From positions 1 to 64,000 of the forward strand of contig NZ_CP099735.1 of assembly GCF_025398175.1 (NCBI RefSeq): a stretch of DNA of 64,000 bases. The letters are read 5' to 3'. Origin of the DNA: Photobacterium sp. TY1-4. GTDB taxonomy: Bacteria > Pseudomonadota > Gammaproteobacteria > Enterobacterales > Vibrionaceae. The position numbers were made by a program, and so were the translations under genes. A model generated the notes under the pieces. It did not search any database and was not told the origin of the DNA. It worked only from the letters and a program-made list of their open reading frames with translations. Of this stretch, positions 1 to 9,097 are shown one piece after another. Numbering within the stretch: position 1 is the first letter of the stretch; each line of letters begins with the position of its first letter.

Positions 1-2
1 TT

Positions 3-146
3 AATGATGAAATCAACGTTAAAGTGATGGTGAAAGGCTTGAGCAGCAGAGGAAATGAAAATAAAGAAAAAATAATGATAAAACAGAAGAGTAGCAGTGC
101 CGGGCTGCTGGCGACGAAGCTCATTGAGCTGGCTGAGGCTAATTGA
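3..146 (+). CDS. C-terminal end of an unrecognised protein (cut by window start)
   Basis: One frame is open from the first bases to a TGA at 144-146 and encodes about 47 residues ending in LIELAEAN. The other two forward frames close within about 30 bases. The residue mix (charged and hydrophobic, helical near the end) looks like a real C-terminus, but no motif identifies it. The gene would begin upstream of the window. It may instead be chance, since 47 codons is short. Confidence 0.4.
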   Translation, partial: NDEINVKVMVKGLSSRGNENKEKIMIKQKSSSAGLLATKLIELAEAN

Positions 147-586
147 TAGATCTTTTCTAAAACAGGCAGGTTGAGGACAAAGGAAAAATAAACCGCAACC
201 AATAAAATATAACGGGTGGCGCTCATTTCAACTTGAGTCGTTTTTAAAATTGTCGCAGTGAGTTTGTTTAATTTCGGAAGCCCGTTTGGTAATGAGTACC
301 ACAAAGGCTAGTGGGGCAAGCTTAAGATACACTTAAGAGAAATTGAGGATAAACTGAAACTGTGATGCACTCAGTTATCGAAAAGGTTTTGTTGTGTATT
401 TGTTAAAAAGAGAAATAATTTCTTTCACCAAGGCTGAAATTATTTCACGGTAGAACGATGCTTATTCAATGTGTTTCAAGGCGGATCGATTGACCTCTAG
501 TCTTGAAATTGATGCATGGATTTCAGCGTCCCTTAAGAAAACAGTGCAACGCTTACCCTTGAGCAATCGTTAAAAGGGGGATGCAT
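147..586. other. Intergenic region, 440 bp
   Basis: AT-rich stretch between the truncated left-edge frame and the small secreted protein. I see no convincing ORF, tRNA or strong terminator. It presumably carries the promoter for the gene at 587. Confidence 0.4.
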
Positions 587-871
587 ATGCCTGTTCCTAT
601 TCCAACTTCAATTTTTGTGACTGCACTATTGACGCTGTTGGCTTCGCCTTTACATTCGACGGACGTGTGTTCGACCCAACCGCAAGAGACATGGTTGTCG
701 ATGGCGCAGGCGAGAGCGGAGCTTCAGCAACAGGGGTATCAAATTCGAACTTTTCAAAAAACACGCACGAACTGTTACAAGCTGCATGGGTTTGATCAGG
801 ACGGAACCAAAGTAGACGTCTATTTCAGTCCGGTCGATTTGAGTAAAGTGAAAGAAAATCGCTATGGTTAG
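587..871 (+). CDS. Small secreted PepSY-like protein
   Basis: A 94-residue protein with an N-terminal hydrophobic segment (residues about 8-24) that reads as a signal peptide, so it is probably periplasmic. The mature part has the pattern of small PepSY-type proteins: a helix (MAQARAELQQQGYQIRTF) followed by beta strands with a K/R-x-N-C-Y-x-L-H-G-F-D-x-D-G-x-K-V-D-V-Y-F core. Two cysteines in the mature part could form a disulfide. The ATG at 587 is preferred over 581 because a GGGGG-type ribosome site lies six bases before it. Small PepSY proteins are thought to modulate proteases or sensor kinases; the partner is not evident here. Confidence 0.6.
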   Translation: MPVPIPTSIFVTALLTLLASPLHSTDVCSTQPQETWLSMAQARAELQQQGYQIRTFQKTRTNCYKLHGFDQDGTKVDVYFSPVDLSKVKENRYG

Positions 872-980
872 ATCAGAGTAGGCCTGTTTGTCCCTGTCAG
901 CGTCTGTGTGTGGGAATGACACAAAACTTTGAACCGCACTACCGACACGGCTGACAGGGACCAAGCAGGGGGGACTCCCG

Positions 981-1904
981 CTAGCTGGAGGCTTGCAAGG
1001 GAAGGGCTGGTTTTCTGCGGATCAGCTCACTGGCGGCCAGAGCGCCACAGACGATACAGCCCATGGCCAGGGCGGCGGTGTAAGAAATGGATTCGCCAAA
1101 TAGAGGTACAGCCAGCAACGCAGCGACGACCGGGGTGAATGACCCCAGCGCGGCGCTCATTTCTGCGCCGAGCCGGGAAATGGCAAAGCCGTAGCAGTAG
1201 TTCGACAGAATACCGACCACAATGCCCTGGATCAGAAGATGGGTGAACACCTCATCAACCGGTGCAGAAAGGAGGTTGAACTCCAGCCAGCCGGTCAGGC
1301 TACAAACGGCAAGTAGCAGGCAGGCCGAACCGGCTAACACCACGCCGCTGCAGGTCGGGCTCAGGCCGCTGACTCGCATCGCAATCGTGAACCAGGCCCA
1401 ACTGAAACTGGCAGCCAGAAGCAAGCCGTGGCCCTGAACGATTTGTAACTGACCGCGTAGCAGAGAGTTGGCTACAAAAAGGCCAATGCCCACCACAATC
1501 AACCCTATCCCAACCTTACGGGCATCTGAGATTTTTTCCCGATAGCAAAATACAGCAATGGAAGAGACAAACAGCGGCAGGATCCCCGGGATCAGTGATG
1601 CGCCATCGGCCACCGGGGCCAGACGTAGTCCGTTGGCTGCCAACAGCATAAAGGGAAGCCCGGCGCCAAAGGCGATCGCCAGCAGGTAGCGTTTCGGCGT
1701 CGCCGCAATTTGCCGAGCTTTCGGCAGACTCAGTGCGCCGAAAAACAGCGCCGCCGGGAAAAAGCGCAGCAGCGCCATATCGCCGGCGGTCAGCATTGAG
1801 TTGCCTGACGCGCGGAGGGAAAGAAAGAAACTGGACCAGATCAGTAAAGTCGCCAGCATCGCCAGTAATCCTGCTCCGAGCTGTTTAGATTGTAAACGTT
1901 CCAT
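981..1904 (-). CDS. EamA-family (DMT) transporter
   Basis: A 307-residue integral membrane protein with about ten hydrophobic segments arranged as two EamA repeats. Signs are the N-terminal LLWSSFF-like motif around residue 23, the GASLIPGILPLFVS segment near 100, and the second-repeat GAEMSAALGSFTPVVAALLAVPLFGE motif near residue 250. Family members export amino acids or other metabolites; the substrate cannot be told. It diverges from the Lrp/AsnC regulator at 2097 across about 190 bp. Lrp/AsnC proteins often control amino-acid exporters beside them, so an amino-acid efflux role is a reasonable inference. Confidence 0.88.
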   Translation of the reverse strand: MERLQSKQLGAGLLAMLATLLIWSSFFLSLRASGNSMLTAGDMALLRFFPAALFFGALSLPKARQIAATPKRYLLAIAFGAGLPFMLLAANGLRLAPVADGASLIPGILPLFVSSIAVFCYREKISDARKVGIGLIVVGIGLFVANSLLRGQLQIVQGHGLLLAASFSWAWFTIAMRVSGLSPTCSGVVLAGSACLLLAVCSLTGWLEFNLLSAPVDEVFTHLLIQGIVVGILSNYCYGFAISRLGAEMSAALGSFTPVVAALLAVPLFGESISYTAALAMGCIVCGALAASELIRRKPALPLQASS

Positions 1905-2096
1905 CGTTCATGTTGCCTATTGGTTGTGGGAACTATCATTATGGCGAAGGAGGATGGGGTATCGTTGGCAAAATAGGTGTCAATAACTATGAATTTTGCC
2001 TGATTTAACTAATATGGTCTGAAATATTGGTCATTTTTGCCAAGGATGAGATTACGGGTGATTTCATCGGCAGAACAATGGAGCGTAGGGAAACAC

Positions 2097-2549
2097 ATGG
2101 ATACCAAAGACAAACAGATCCTCGCGGCACTGCAGAGTGATGTCCGCAAAACCACGGCTGAGATTGCGGATATGGTCGGTTTGTCCGTTTCCCCTTGTGC
2201 CCGGCGGATCCGCAAGCTGGAAGCGGACGGGGTGATATCAGGGTATCAGGTCAAGTTGGATCGCCAGAAAATGGGGTTGATGATGACCTTTTTCGTCAAT
2301 GTCCGGCTCAGCCAGCACCGGGACCAGGTGATCAGTGAATTTGAAACGGCGGTTGAAACCATGGATGAAGTGATCAGCTGCCATGTGATTTCCGGCGCTT
2401 ACGATTACCTGATGGAAGTGGTCAGCAAAGATCTCGCCCATTACGAAGCCTTTATGCGCAAGCTGCAAACCTTGAGCATGGTGCAGGACATCAATACCAA
2501 TCTCGCGATTCGTCCGGTGAAGCAGGGCACACCACTGCCGATGAGATAG
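2097..2549 (+). CDS. Lrp/AsnC-family transcriptional regulator
   Basis: A 150-residue protein starting MDTKDKQILAALQSDVRKT, which is the usual first helix of the AsnC-type winged helix (residues about 1-60, recognition helix around SVSPCARRIRKLE). It is followed by the RAM ligand-binding domain (about 65-145), with the typical SCHVISGAYDYLMEV segment. The ATG at 2097 fits the family length; an in-frame extension to 2037 would add residues that do not belong. Members bind amino acids and act as dimers to octamers. The divergent EamA transporter is the likely target. A terminator shared with yqhD follows. Confidence 0.9.
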   Translation: MDTKDKQILAALQSDVRKTTAEIADMVGLSVSPCARRIRKLEADGVISGYQVKLDRQKMGLMMTFFVNVRLSQHRDQVISEFETAVETMDEVISCHVISGAYDYLMEVVSKDLAHYEAFMRKLQTLSMVQDINTNLAIRPVKQGTPLPMR

Positions 2550-2563
2550 GTGGTGCGCCAGGG

Positions 2564-2590
2564 TGAAAAAAAGCAGCCCGGAGGCTGCTT
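2564..2590. terminator. Convergent terminator between the Lrp-type gene and yqhD
   Basis: Perfect 8-bp stem AAGCAGCC / GGCTGCTT with a CGGA loop. On the minus strand it is followed by a run of seven T residues, so it is best suited to end yqhD. Confidence 0.8.
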
Positions 2591-2627
2591 CGTCGATTCG
2601 TTTCCCTGTTTTCTCGGTGGCGTAAGC

Positions 2628-3779
2628 TTACAGCGCAGTATTGAGGATCGCGCGGCTCTCTGCCAGCCCGATCTTGCCGTGCTCGCCCAGCGCGGTCATG
2701 CCGTGGCTTTCCAGGCTGGCCATGATGACATCCACTGCATCGCTGCCCAGTTCCACATCAGCCAGACGGGTTGGCACCGTCATTTGCTTGAAGAACGCGA
2801 TGGTTTGAGCGATGGCGGCATCAATGCGCTCCTCTGTGGTGCCTTCAGTGATACCGAAGATACGCTCGCCGTATTGCAGCAATTTTGCTTCTTTGGCGCT
2901 GCGTTGTTCTTGCATCACTGCCGGCAGCACGATGCTCAGGGTACGGGCATGGTCAATGCCGTAGTTACCGGTCAGCTCGTGGCCAATCATGTGGGTGGTC
3001 CAGTCTTGAGGAACCCCCACGCCAATCAGACCATTCAGTGCCTGGGTGGCGGCCCACATGACGTTCGAGCGTACCGCCATATCGTTCGGGGTTGCCAGTG
3101 CTTTCGGACCTTCTTCGATCAACGTGAGTAGCAAGCCTTCGGCGAAGCGATCCTGAACTTTGGCATCCGCCGGGTAAGTCAGGTATTGCTCCATCACGTG
3201 AACATAGGCGTCGACCACGCCATTGGCGACCTGACGTGGCGACAGGCTGAGCGTGGTTTGCGGATCCAGAACGGCAAAACGTGGCTGAACCAGCGGCGAC
3301 ATAAAGGCCAGCTTGTCTTTCCCGCGGGAGACCACGGAGCCCATGTTGTTTTCTGAGCCGGTGGCCGGCAGCGTCAGGACACAGGCCAGTGGCAGTGCCG
3401 CAGTCACTGGTTCATTGTTGGCCAGGATGTGCCAAGGATCGTCACCGGTGTAGCTTGCCGCCGCAGCGACGAACTTGGTGCCGTCAATTACCGAGCCGCC
3501 GCCGACGGCCAGCAGGTAGTCATAGCCTTCGGACTGAATTTTGGCAACCGCCTGCATCAGGGTATCGTACTGCGGGTTCGGCTCAATGCCGGAAAACTCG
3601 CCCCATTGGTGATGGGCAAGCGCAGTAACGACCTGATCATAAACGCCATTGCTTTTAATCGAGCCGCCGCCGTAAAGCACCAGGACTTTCTTATCTTGAG
3701 GAATATCGTTGGCAATTGCCGCGATTTGACCTTCTCCGAAATGAATGCGTGTCGGGTTGTGATAAGTAAATTTGTTCAT
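2628..3779 (-). CDS. yqhD: NADPH-dependent aldehyde reductase / iron-type alcohol dehydrogenase YqhD
   Basis: A 383-residue protein matching E. coli YqhD (387 residues) along its length from memory: start MNKFTYHNPTRIHFGEG, the nucleotide-binding GGGSVIDGTKF near residue 95, LTLPATGSE, VANGVVDAYVH and GHELTGNYGIDHA, which carry the metal-ligand Asp and His residues. YqhD reduces short-chain and toxic aldehydes such as methylglyoxal, acrolein and lipid-peroxidation products with NADPH. The frame stays open far upstream, but an ATG at 3779 with GGAG six bases before fits the family. A second ATG sits directly before it (3782). It diverges from the yqhC-like activator. Confidence 0.94.
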   Translation of the reverse strand: MNKFTYHNPTRIHFGEGQIAAIANDIPQDKKVLVLYGGGSIKSNGVYDQVVTALAHHQWGEFSGIEPNPQYDTLMQAVAKIQSEGYDYLLAVGGGSVIDGTKFVAAAASYTGDDPWHILANNEPVTAALPLACVLTLPATGSENNMGSVVSRGKDKLAFMSPLVQPRFAVLDPQTTLSLSPRQVANGVVDAYVHVMEQYLTYPADAKVQDRFAEGLLLTLIEEGPKALATPNDMAVRSNVMWAATQALNGLIGVGVPQDWTTHMIGHELTGNYGIDHARTLSIVLPAVMQEQRSAKEAKLLQYGERIFGITEGTTEERIDAAIAQTIAFFKQMTVPTRLADVELGSDAVDVIMASLESHGMTALGEHGKIGLAESRAILNTAL

Positions 3780-3956
3780 CATTTGCTCCGGTGTGTGTAT
3801 CCAGCGTCGAGGCTGTTTCTGGGGAATGAGTTTAGGTGAGCATCGCCGATTGGTTAATACACAATTCTGTCTGATGTTTGCCTGATTCTGCTTATCGGGC
3901 AAAAAGCCTTGTACTTTGCGGCGGAACAGCGATGATGAGCGGGTGGAGGAGCGTGT

Positions 3957-4859
3957 ATGAAAAAGAATGCCACTTTGGCCGAGTCCGTTTGTCAGTATTA
4001 TGGGCTGGATAGACGGCAAGGGCGGGTCGAAACACTGATCCCCGGGGTTCGGCTGTTCCGACTGACCCAGTATTGTAAGGTCACCCCGCAAATGTACCAA
4101 CAGGGCGTGGTGGTCCTTTTTCAGGGCAATAAGATCGGTCACTTGAACGATTACCAGTTTGAATATGACACCGAACATTGTCTGATTGTGGCGACGCCGT
4201 ATCCGATAGCCTGTGAAACCTTTGCTTCGGAAGATGCCCCGTTGATTGGGGTCGATATTGAATTTGATCTGGCGACGATTCAGCAGCTGGTGGAGATGCT
4301 TGAGCAGCAGGATCCCCCGTTTGTATTCGATTCGGACCTGCATGGCCGGGGGGTGGCGGCTTCTCCGATCACGCCCCAGGTGACCGATTGCATGGCGCGC
4401 CTGCTGACGGCGATGCAACATCCACTGGATGCCAGGGTGCTGGGGCCGCAGCTGCTGAGGGAGTTTTTCTACTTACTGTTGCAGGGTAAGCAGGGGCACT
4501 TGCTGTCGCAATATTGTAAACAAGACAGTGCCTTGGCGCGGGTCTCGAAGGTGATCAACCATGTGCAGGCCCATTATCCACAGAAACTGGTGATTGATGA
4601 TCTGGCCCAGATGGCCGGCATGAGTACCTCGGCATTTCACCGGACGTTTAAGCAGGTGGTGACGGATCCGCCGCTGCAATACATTAAGAAAATCCGTTTG
4701 AACAAAGCCCGGACCCTGATTGTCCAGGACGGGATGCCCGCCAATGTGGCAGCGACGCAGGTTGGCTATGAAAGTGCGGCGCAGTTCAGTCGCGAGTTTA
4801 AGCGCTATTTCGGTTTGCCGCCGAGCAAAGCGGCAGAGATTGGCGCCATGGCATCTTAG
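3957..4859 (+). CDS. yqhC: AraC-family regulator, YqhC-like activator of yqhD
   Basis: A 300-residue protein with an N-terminal AraC_N cupin-like domain (residues about 20-180, with VVVLFQGNKIGHL and ATPYPIACETFA) and a C-terminal pair of helix-turn-helix motifs (about 195-295: LAQMAGMSTSAFHRTFKQV and VGYESAAQFSREFKRYFG). It starts at an ATG with GGAG upstream. Divergent placement 177 bp from yqhD mirrors the E. coli yqhC-yqhD arrangement, in which YqhC activates yqhD in response to aldehydes. The intervening 3780-3956 should hold both promoters. Confidence 0.9.
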   Translation: MKKNATLAESVCQYYGLDRRQGRVETLIPGVRLFRLTQYCKVTPQMYQQGVVVLFQGNKIGHLNDYQFEYDTEHCLIVATPYPIACETFASEDAPLIGVDIEFDLATIQQLVEMLEQQDPPFVFDSDLHGRGVAASPITPQVTDCMARLLTAMQHPLDARVLGPQLLREFFYLLLQGKQGHLLSQYCKQDSALARVSKVINHVQAHYPQKLVIDDLAQMAGMSTSAFHRTFKQVVTDPPLQYIKKIRLNKARTLIVQDGMPANVAATQVGYESAAQFSREFKRYFGLPPSKAAEIGAMAS

Positions 4860-4880
4860 CCGGGGTATTGGCTTGTGATG

Positions 4881-4907
4881 AAAAAAGCCGCTCAGGAGAG
4901 CGGCTTT
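4881..4907. terminator. Convergent terminator of the yqhC-like gene and the lipoprotein gene
   Basis: Perfect 10-bp stem AAAGCCGCTC / GAGCGGCTTT with an AGGA loop. The minus-strand copy ends in a run of T residues, so it mainly serves the lipoprotein gene, and may act in both directions. Confidence 0.8.
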
Positions 4908-4942
4908 GGATCAGCAGTGGTTAGTTTTCTAATTACTGCGGC

Positions 4943-7687
4943 TTACTGCGGCAGGGCAGGAACATCGTCGTGTTCAATCACCCGGTAGCTCTCACTCCAG
5001 ACTTCCCCTTCATTTTCATCCATGTAGTCGAAGTCGGTGGGCCAGTTGGATTGCTGGGAATAAAATTTGACGCTGAACTCAGTGCCGTTGGCTGCCACAA
5101 TGGTGCCGAGCTCGGTCAGGTCAATACCATCGATGACGGCCTTGAGGTGATATTTACCATCCACAATCTGCCACTCGAACTGGACCTCTTCGGGTTCATT
5201 CGGATCGACGTTACGAAATAGCCCGTCAAACCAGCCATCATTATCCTGATCGGTATCGTAGTACAGCATGTACTCGGTTTCCTTGTTGGTCACCTGCCAG
5301 GCTTTGTTTGCAAGTCCCTGAGTATTAAATCGTGCTTGGCGATCGCCGGCCGTGGTGGTCATGCAAGCCGTCACAGCCTGCTCGTAATCCGCCATGGTTT
5401 TCTCACTCCCCGACATCGGCACCTCGTTTGCATCATCAAATGCTGAATCCCCAGTTTCACAAGCGGCCAAACTGTCTTCCGAGCTGTAGAGTTTGGCGAT
5501 ATAGGACCAGACTTCATCCACTTGTGGTTCACCCGGATAGGCATCGTGACTGTAGATCTTGAAGGCATACTGGCCAGCAGCAACATCAGCTTGGGTCAAT
5601 GCCAGCAGCTCATAGCTGGGGTCGTTCGGGTCGTTTTGCGTGATCCGAAGCAGACCGTTGTCGAGTTGCCACTTCCGGGGCGAGCGTTGTAAGCCGTCTT
5701 TAAAATAGTCGACGGTGCCATCGCTGTTAAATTGATAAGCGCGCGTACCGCCGCTCCCGGTCACCCGCACTAAGTTGTTGTTATAGAAATTCCCTACGGA
5801 GTTATCCGCACCCTGGTAGCCGCAAATAGCGATCGCCTTGATCAGGTCGGATTCAGTCGCGGCACTGGCTTTGTCGCCTTGGGTACAGCGGTCGAATTGC
5901 GGCAGGTTGCTGATGCTGGCATGGGTATAGATGGTGTCAATGGCCGCCTGATTCAACAGCATTTCATTGTCGGAATCGACTCCGGGTTTAACGGTGCCTC
6001 TGCGCACGTAATCATTTTGAACGGCGAAGAAGACGTTTCGTTCGTCATTGTCAAAGTCCCGATCGGCTTCGGCCAATTCTTCCGGGACGGTGAAGAGATA
6101 CAGGGTTTCGCCGTTGATGGTTTTTTCCTGCCAGGTGTCAGTATGGGCCTTGGTGAAGTTGTCACCGGCGGTTCGATACCACAGCACCAAGGTTTTGTTA
6201 CTATCATCAATCAGCTCGGCGAGAATGTCCTGTGAGAGCCAAGCGCCCTGGATATCACCCACCAGCGGCCCGGTACTGGCGGTGTTTGTGGTGATCTCAG
6301 CCAGTTCGGTCGGTGCATTGTCATTGCCGTTGAGCCAGACTCGGTTACAGTTTCCGCCGAATTGCGTTGTACAGTCTGCGTGATGCCAGAGCGTATAGCG
6401 AATGGCCTCGTTAGCTTGCTCTTCAATTTTGTACCCTTTGGCACCTTGGGCAAAAGTCAGATCCTTTGGCAGATAAGCCAGAAACGCTTTCGTTTGCGGA
6501 TAACTTAAGAAAGTTGCCACTTTTTTCCCCGATAAATCAACCTCTTTTAAGCTGATTTGGTGATCAAAGCCCTGGTCCTGATGCAGGCCGATATCGGCCA
6601 TGACGGCTTTCTCTTGATCCGCCGCGCGGAAGACGATCATATCGTAGGCAGCTTGCCAGGCCTGTTCCGGATTGGCAGTGAGAACCCAGCTGTCAATTTC
6701 CTGGTTATCGGTGACAATATCATCCAGGCTTTGGGTGGAAACTTGATCGGCTGTCGTGAGGGTAATTTTGTCTTCGCTGGTTGAATCCCACAAATAAATA
6801 TGTTCGGTGGTGACACCATTGCTGAAGCTGATTTTTCCGGCTTCCAGTTCGGTGACTTTGTTATTCTGGTCCTGCCATTCTTCTTCAGACCACAGCCACC
6901 AGATCCCCTGCTCAAGGGCCACAGCGGTATTGGTGGTGACCGCGTTACGTTCCGACTTGATCCGCTCAACCACGTTGGTCGCCAGTGTTTTGATCTCCGG
7001 CGAGGCCAGTACGGTAGCGACATCAAAATTGAGGGCTCCCAAGCTCTCTACCAGGCTGTCGACATTGTCTGCGACGTTCGCGATCAGTTCGTCGAACAGT
7101 TCATCGGCGTTTTTGATCCCGGTTGGGTTGTTGCCGACTGCGGCGGCGTAATCTCCCCAGCCGTCAGCGGCGGTAATTTCATTGAGAATGGCCTGGTAAG
7201 CCACACTGCTGTTCAAATCAACCTGGAATTGGTTGGATGTGGTCGGCGCCAATAAAACGTTGGTGGGCAGTTGCTCCCCGAGCTGAACGGCAGGGGTTCC
7301 ATCTTCCAAAGACACCAGGATCACGCAGTCTAAACGCTCGCCACCGGGTAAGGTGATGGTATAGGTGCCGTTCGATTCTTTTTGCCAGTTATCGCTGGTG
7401 AGTGTGACGGTTTCGACCACGTTACCATTGGCGTCGATCACGGCAACGGCGAAGTTGTCCCGGGTTAAATCCTCAACGGCATCAGCGTAGGCCAGACTGA
7501 GAAAGCCGAAGCCGTTATGGGTGGGGTTGGCGGCAAGCAACTGGGCGGGGGCATCGACACTGACCTTGAAGCTGGTGGTGCCGGTGTCTTCAGTCCCGGT
7601 GTTGTTGTGGGTTGAACTGCTGTCATCATCACAGGCGGCTAACAGGGTCAGTGTGCTGATGAAACAGGCGATCCTTACTTTATCCAT
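4943..7687 (-). CDS. Large lipoprotein of unknown function (914 aa)
   Basis: The N-terminus has a lipoprotein signal with lipobox L16-A17-A18-C19, followed by D20-D21-D22. Asp at +2 is the classic inner-membrane retention signal in enterobacteria, which is unusual for such a large lipoprotein. The rest is acidic and rich in Thr, Asn and Asp. The C-terminal third seems to hold two related units (about 630-740 and 800-905), each with a hydrophobic-DG-x-V/W-x-D/F-x-D/K-G-L segment, a W-Q-L/I-x-(x)-D/N-G core and a closing E-V-W-S-Y/E motif; this is my visual reading. I do not recognise the family. The LuxR-type regulator lies just upstream on the same strand. Confidence 0.75.
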   Translation of the reverse strand: MDKVRIACFISTLTLLAACDDDSSSTHNNTGTEDTGTTSFKVSVDAPAQLLAANPTHNGFGFLSLAYADAVEDLTRDNFAVAVIDANGNVVETVTLTSDNWQKESNGTYTITLPGGERLDCVILVSLEDGTPAVQLGEQLPTNVLLAPTTSNQFQVDLNSSVAYQAILNEITAADGWGDYAAAVGNNPTGIKNADELFDELIANVADNVDSLVESLGALNFDVATVLASPEIKTLATNVVERIKSERNAVTTNTAVALEQGIWWLWSEEEWQDQNNKVTELEAGKISFSNGVTTEHIYLWDSTSEDKITLTTADQVSTQSLDDIVTDNQEIDSWVLTANPEQAWQAAYDMIVFRAADQEKAVMADIGLHQDQGFDHQISLKEVDLSGKKVATFLSYPQTKAFLAYLPKDLTFAQGAKGYKIEEQANEAIRYTLWHHADCTTQFGGNCNRVWLNGNDNAPTELAEITTNTASTGPLVGDIQGAWLSQDILAELIDDSNKTLVLWYRTAGDNFTKAHTDTWQEKTINGETLYLFTVPEELAEADRDFDNDERNVFFAVQNDYVRRGTVKPGVDSDNEMLLNQAAIDTIYTHASISNLPQFDRCTQGDKASAATESDLIKAIAICGYQGADNSVGNFYNNNLVRVTGSGGTRAYQFNSDGTVDYFKDGLQRSPRKWQLDNGLLRITQNDPNDPSYELLALTQADVAAGQYAFKIYSHDAYPGEPQVDEVWSYIAKLYSSEDSLAACETGDSAFDDANEVPMSGSEKTMADYEQAVTACMTTTAGDRQARFNTQGLANKAWQVTNKETEYMLYYDTDQDNDGWFDGLFRNVDPNEPEEVQFEWQIVDGKYHLKAVIDGIDLTELGTIVAANGTEFSVKFYSQQSNWPTDFDYMDENEGEVWSESYRVIEHDDVPALPQ

Positions 7688-7735
7688 ATTGGGTACCTTA
7701 CTCTCTACGCTTTTTTGAAATCATCCGTGTCACCT

Positions 7736-7773
7736 GGACAGCAATTGTCCTGGGCCGGACAACAGGGTCCGGC
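7736..7773. repeat. Two adjacent inverted repeats upstream of the lipoprotein gene
   Basis: GGACA-N5-TGTCC (7736-7750) is followed at once by GCCGGAC-N6-GTCCGGC (7754-7773). They lie in the leader region of the lipoprotein gene and have no T-run. They could be operators or RNA hairpins. Confidence 0.4.
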
Positions 7774-7890
7774 AAACGTGAAATATGAATTCAGATCCAA
7801 CCGCGGAAACCAAGTGACAAGTGAACTTGTTTTTGGACACTGAAGTCGGAAGTGACTAGCAAAGAATATGAGTGTGCAGGCACAAAAGCT

Positions 7891-7906
7891 GTCCCCATCT
7901 GGGGAC
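7891..7906 (-). terminator. Possible terminator of the LuxR-type gene
   Basis: Hairpin GTCCCC-ATCT-GGGGAC about 67 bp past the stop codon of the LuxR-type gene. The T-run after it on the minus strand is short and interrupted, so termination is uncertain. Confidence 0.4.
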
Positions 7907-7972
7907 AAAAACGTTTCAATCTTGAGAACTTTGTAATTAATAGGGGATTGAGCCTTGACCGATGGCACCGGT

Positions 7973-9097
7973 TTAACTGATCGGCAGATTTGAAGAAGCA
8001 TAGTAGGCCGGGCTGGCGATGAGTTTTGCCACCAATTCACTTTGGCGCGATGTATCAGTCTTTTTCATGATCCGCTTGAGATAGGTGCGCACGGTTTCGG
8101 GGGAGAGGTAGTGTCGCTCGGCAATTTCCGCCGGTGAAAGTCCGTCCACAAGGCTGCAGCTGACATTGGCTTCATTTCTCGACAGTTGGAATAGGGCCAT
8201 CAGGGCTTGTGGATCTAAGATGGGTTTATTGTCGGCATTGTAGATAAAGACCGCGGCGCCTTTGTCCGTAGCGGCATCCACCGCCAGCAGCGGAGTGACG
8301 GTGATGATCACCGGCATCATCTGGCTGGAGTTTAATTGCAGGGTTTCGACTTGTTCATGCGCAATACTGTGTTGGATGGCCTGGCGGATCTCGGTTGTTT
8401 TTTGCGGGCTGTGCCAATGGATGCGACGATTCACCACTTTCACCGAATGGGTGCGGGCCAAGTACTGGCAGGCTTTTGCATTCTGCTGACAAACGTTCCC
8501 GAATTGATCCACCAGCAGAACCGGCAGCTGAATTTGATCAAACAGTAATTGTGAAAGGAGGTGGGTTTTATCTTGATCAACTTTCAGATGATACAGGTGA
8601 AGCGCGTGTTGGATATGGGGGAGCAGTTGGGTCAGGGTGCGTCGCTCTTCAGTAGTAAAATCCCCCTGATCAGCCCGACGTTGAAAGAAAAGCTGGCTGA
8701 TCCATTCCTCATCCGCGGCCAGGACCGCACCGGCTGCATACTGAATATCCAATGGACTAAGCCACTTTTGGTAATAATCCGGGTGGGTGATTTGCAGTTG
8801 TTCGGTCGTCTCAACGCCGAGGTAGCAAAAATGCCCCGGTTGCGATTGGGTCAACTGCCCGACTAAGGGATCAATCTGTTCGTAGTGAGACTGAAATGTG
8901 GATAAATCGGTGATCGAAAGACCTTCGCACCAAATGATCCGGGTTTCCCCGGTGATCTGATTTGCCATCAGCACACCGCCGGAGCGTAAATTAAATTGCC
9001 GGATAAATTCGGAGAAAAAAGGCGTGAATCCGTCCGGCAAAATTAAGGCGCCGTACAATTGCTTGATCAAATCCTCGAGGGAACGGGTTGTGGTCAT
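7973..9097 (-). CDS. LuxR-type helix-turn-helix transcriptional regulator
   Basis: A 374-residue protein. The last 70 residues are a LuxR/GerE-type helix-turn-helix (FQLSRNEANVSCSLVDGLS, EIAERHYLSPETVRTYLKRIM), with the Glu, Leu and Val-Arg positions of the family. The N-terminal 300 residues look like a PAS-type sensory region (for example LLVDQFGNVCQQNAKA near residue 195) rather than an autoinducer-binding or receiver domain. The ATG is preceded by GGAGG at six bases. It sits upstream of and codirectional with the large lipoprotein gene, and diverges from the CZB chemoreceptor; either neighbour may be a target. The signal is unknown. Confidence 0.85.
   Translation of the reverse strand: MTTTRSLEDLIKQLYGALILPDGFTPFFSEFIRQFNLRSGGVLMANQITGETRIIWCEGLSITDLSTFQSHYEQIDPLVGQLTQSQPGHFCYLGVETTEQLQITHPDYYQKWLSPLDIQYAAGAVLAADEEWISQLFFQRRADQGDFTTEERRTLTQLLPHIQHALHLYHLKVDQDKTHLLSQLLFDQIQLPVLLVDQFGNVCQQNAKACQYLARTHSVKVVNRRIHWHSPQKTTEIRQAIQHSIAHEQVETLQLNSSQMMPVIITVTPLLAVDAATDKGAAVFIYNADNKPILDPQALMALFQLSRNEANVSCSLVDGLSPAEIAERHYLSPETVRTYLKRIMKKTDTSRQSELVAKLIASPAYYASSNLPIS

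Noticed and set aside
2550..3131. Long plus-strand frame inside yqhD
   Set aside because: Antisense to a strongly supported gene; the high G+C third positions of yqhD open antisense frames.
6800..7255. 151-codon plus-strand frame inside the lipoprotein gene
   Set aside because: Antisense to the lipoprotein signal-bearing ORF and without a start context.
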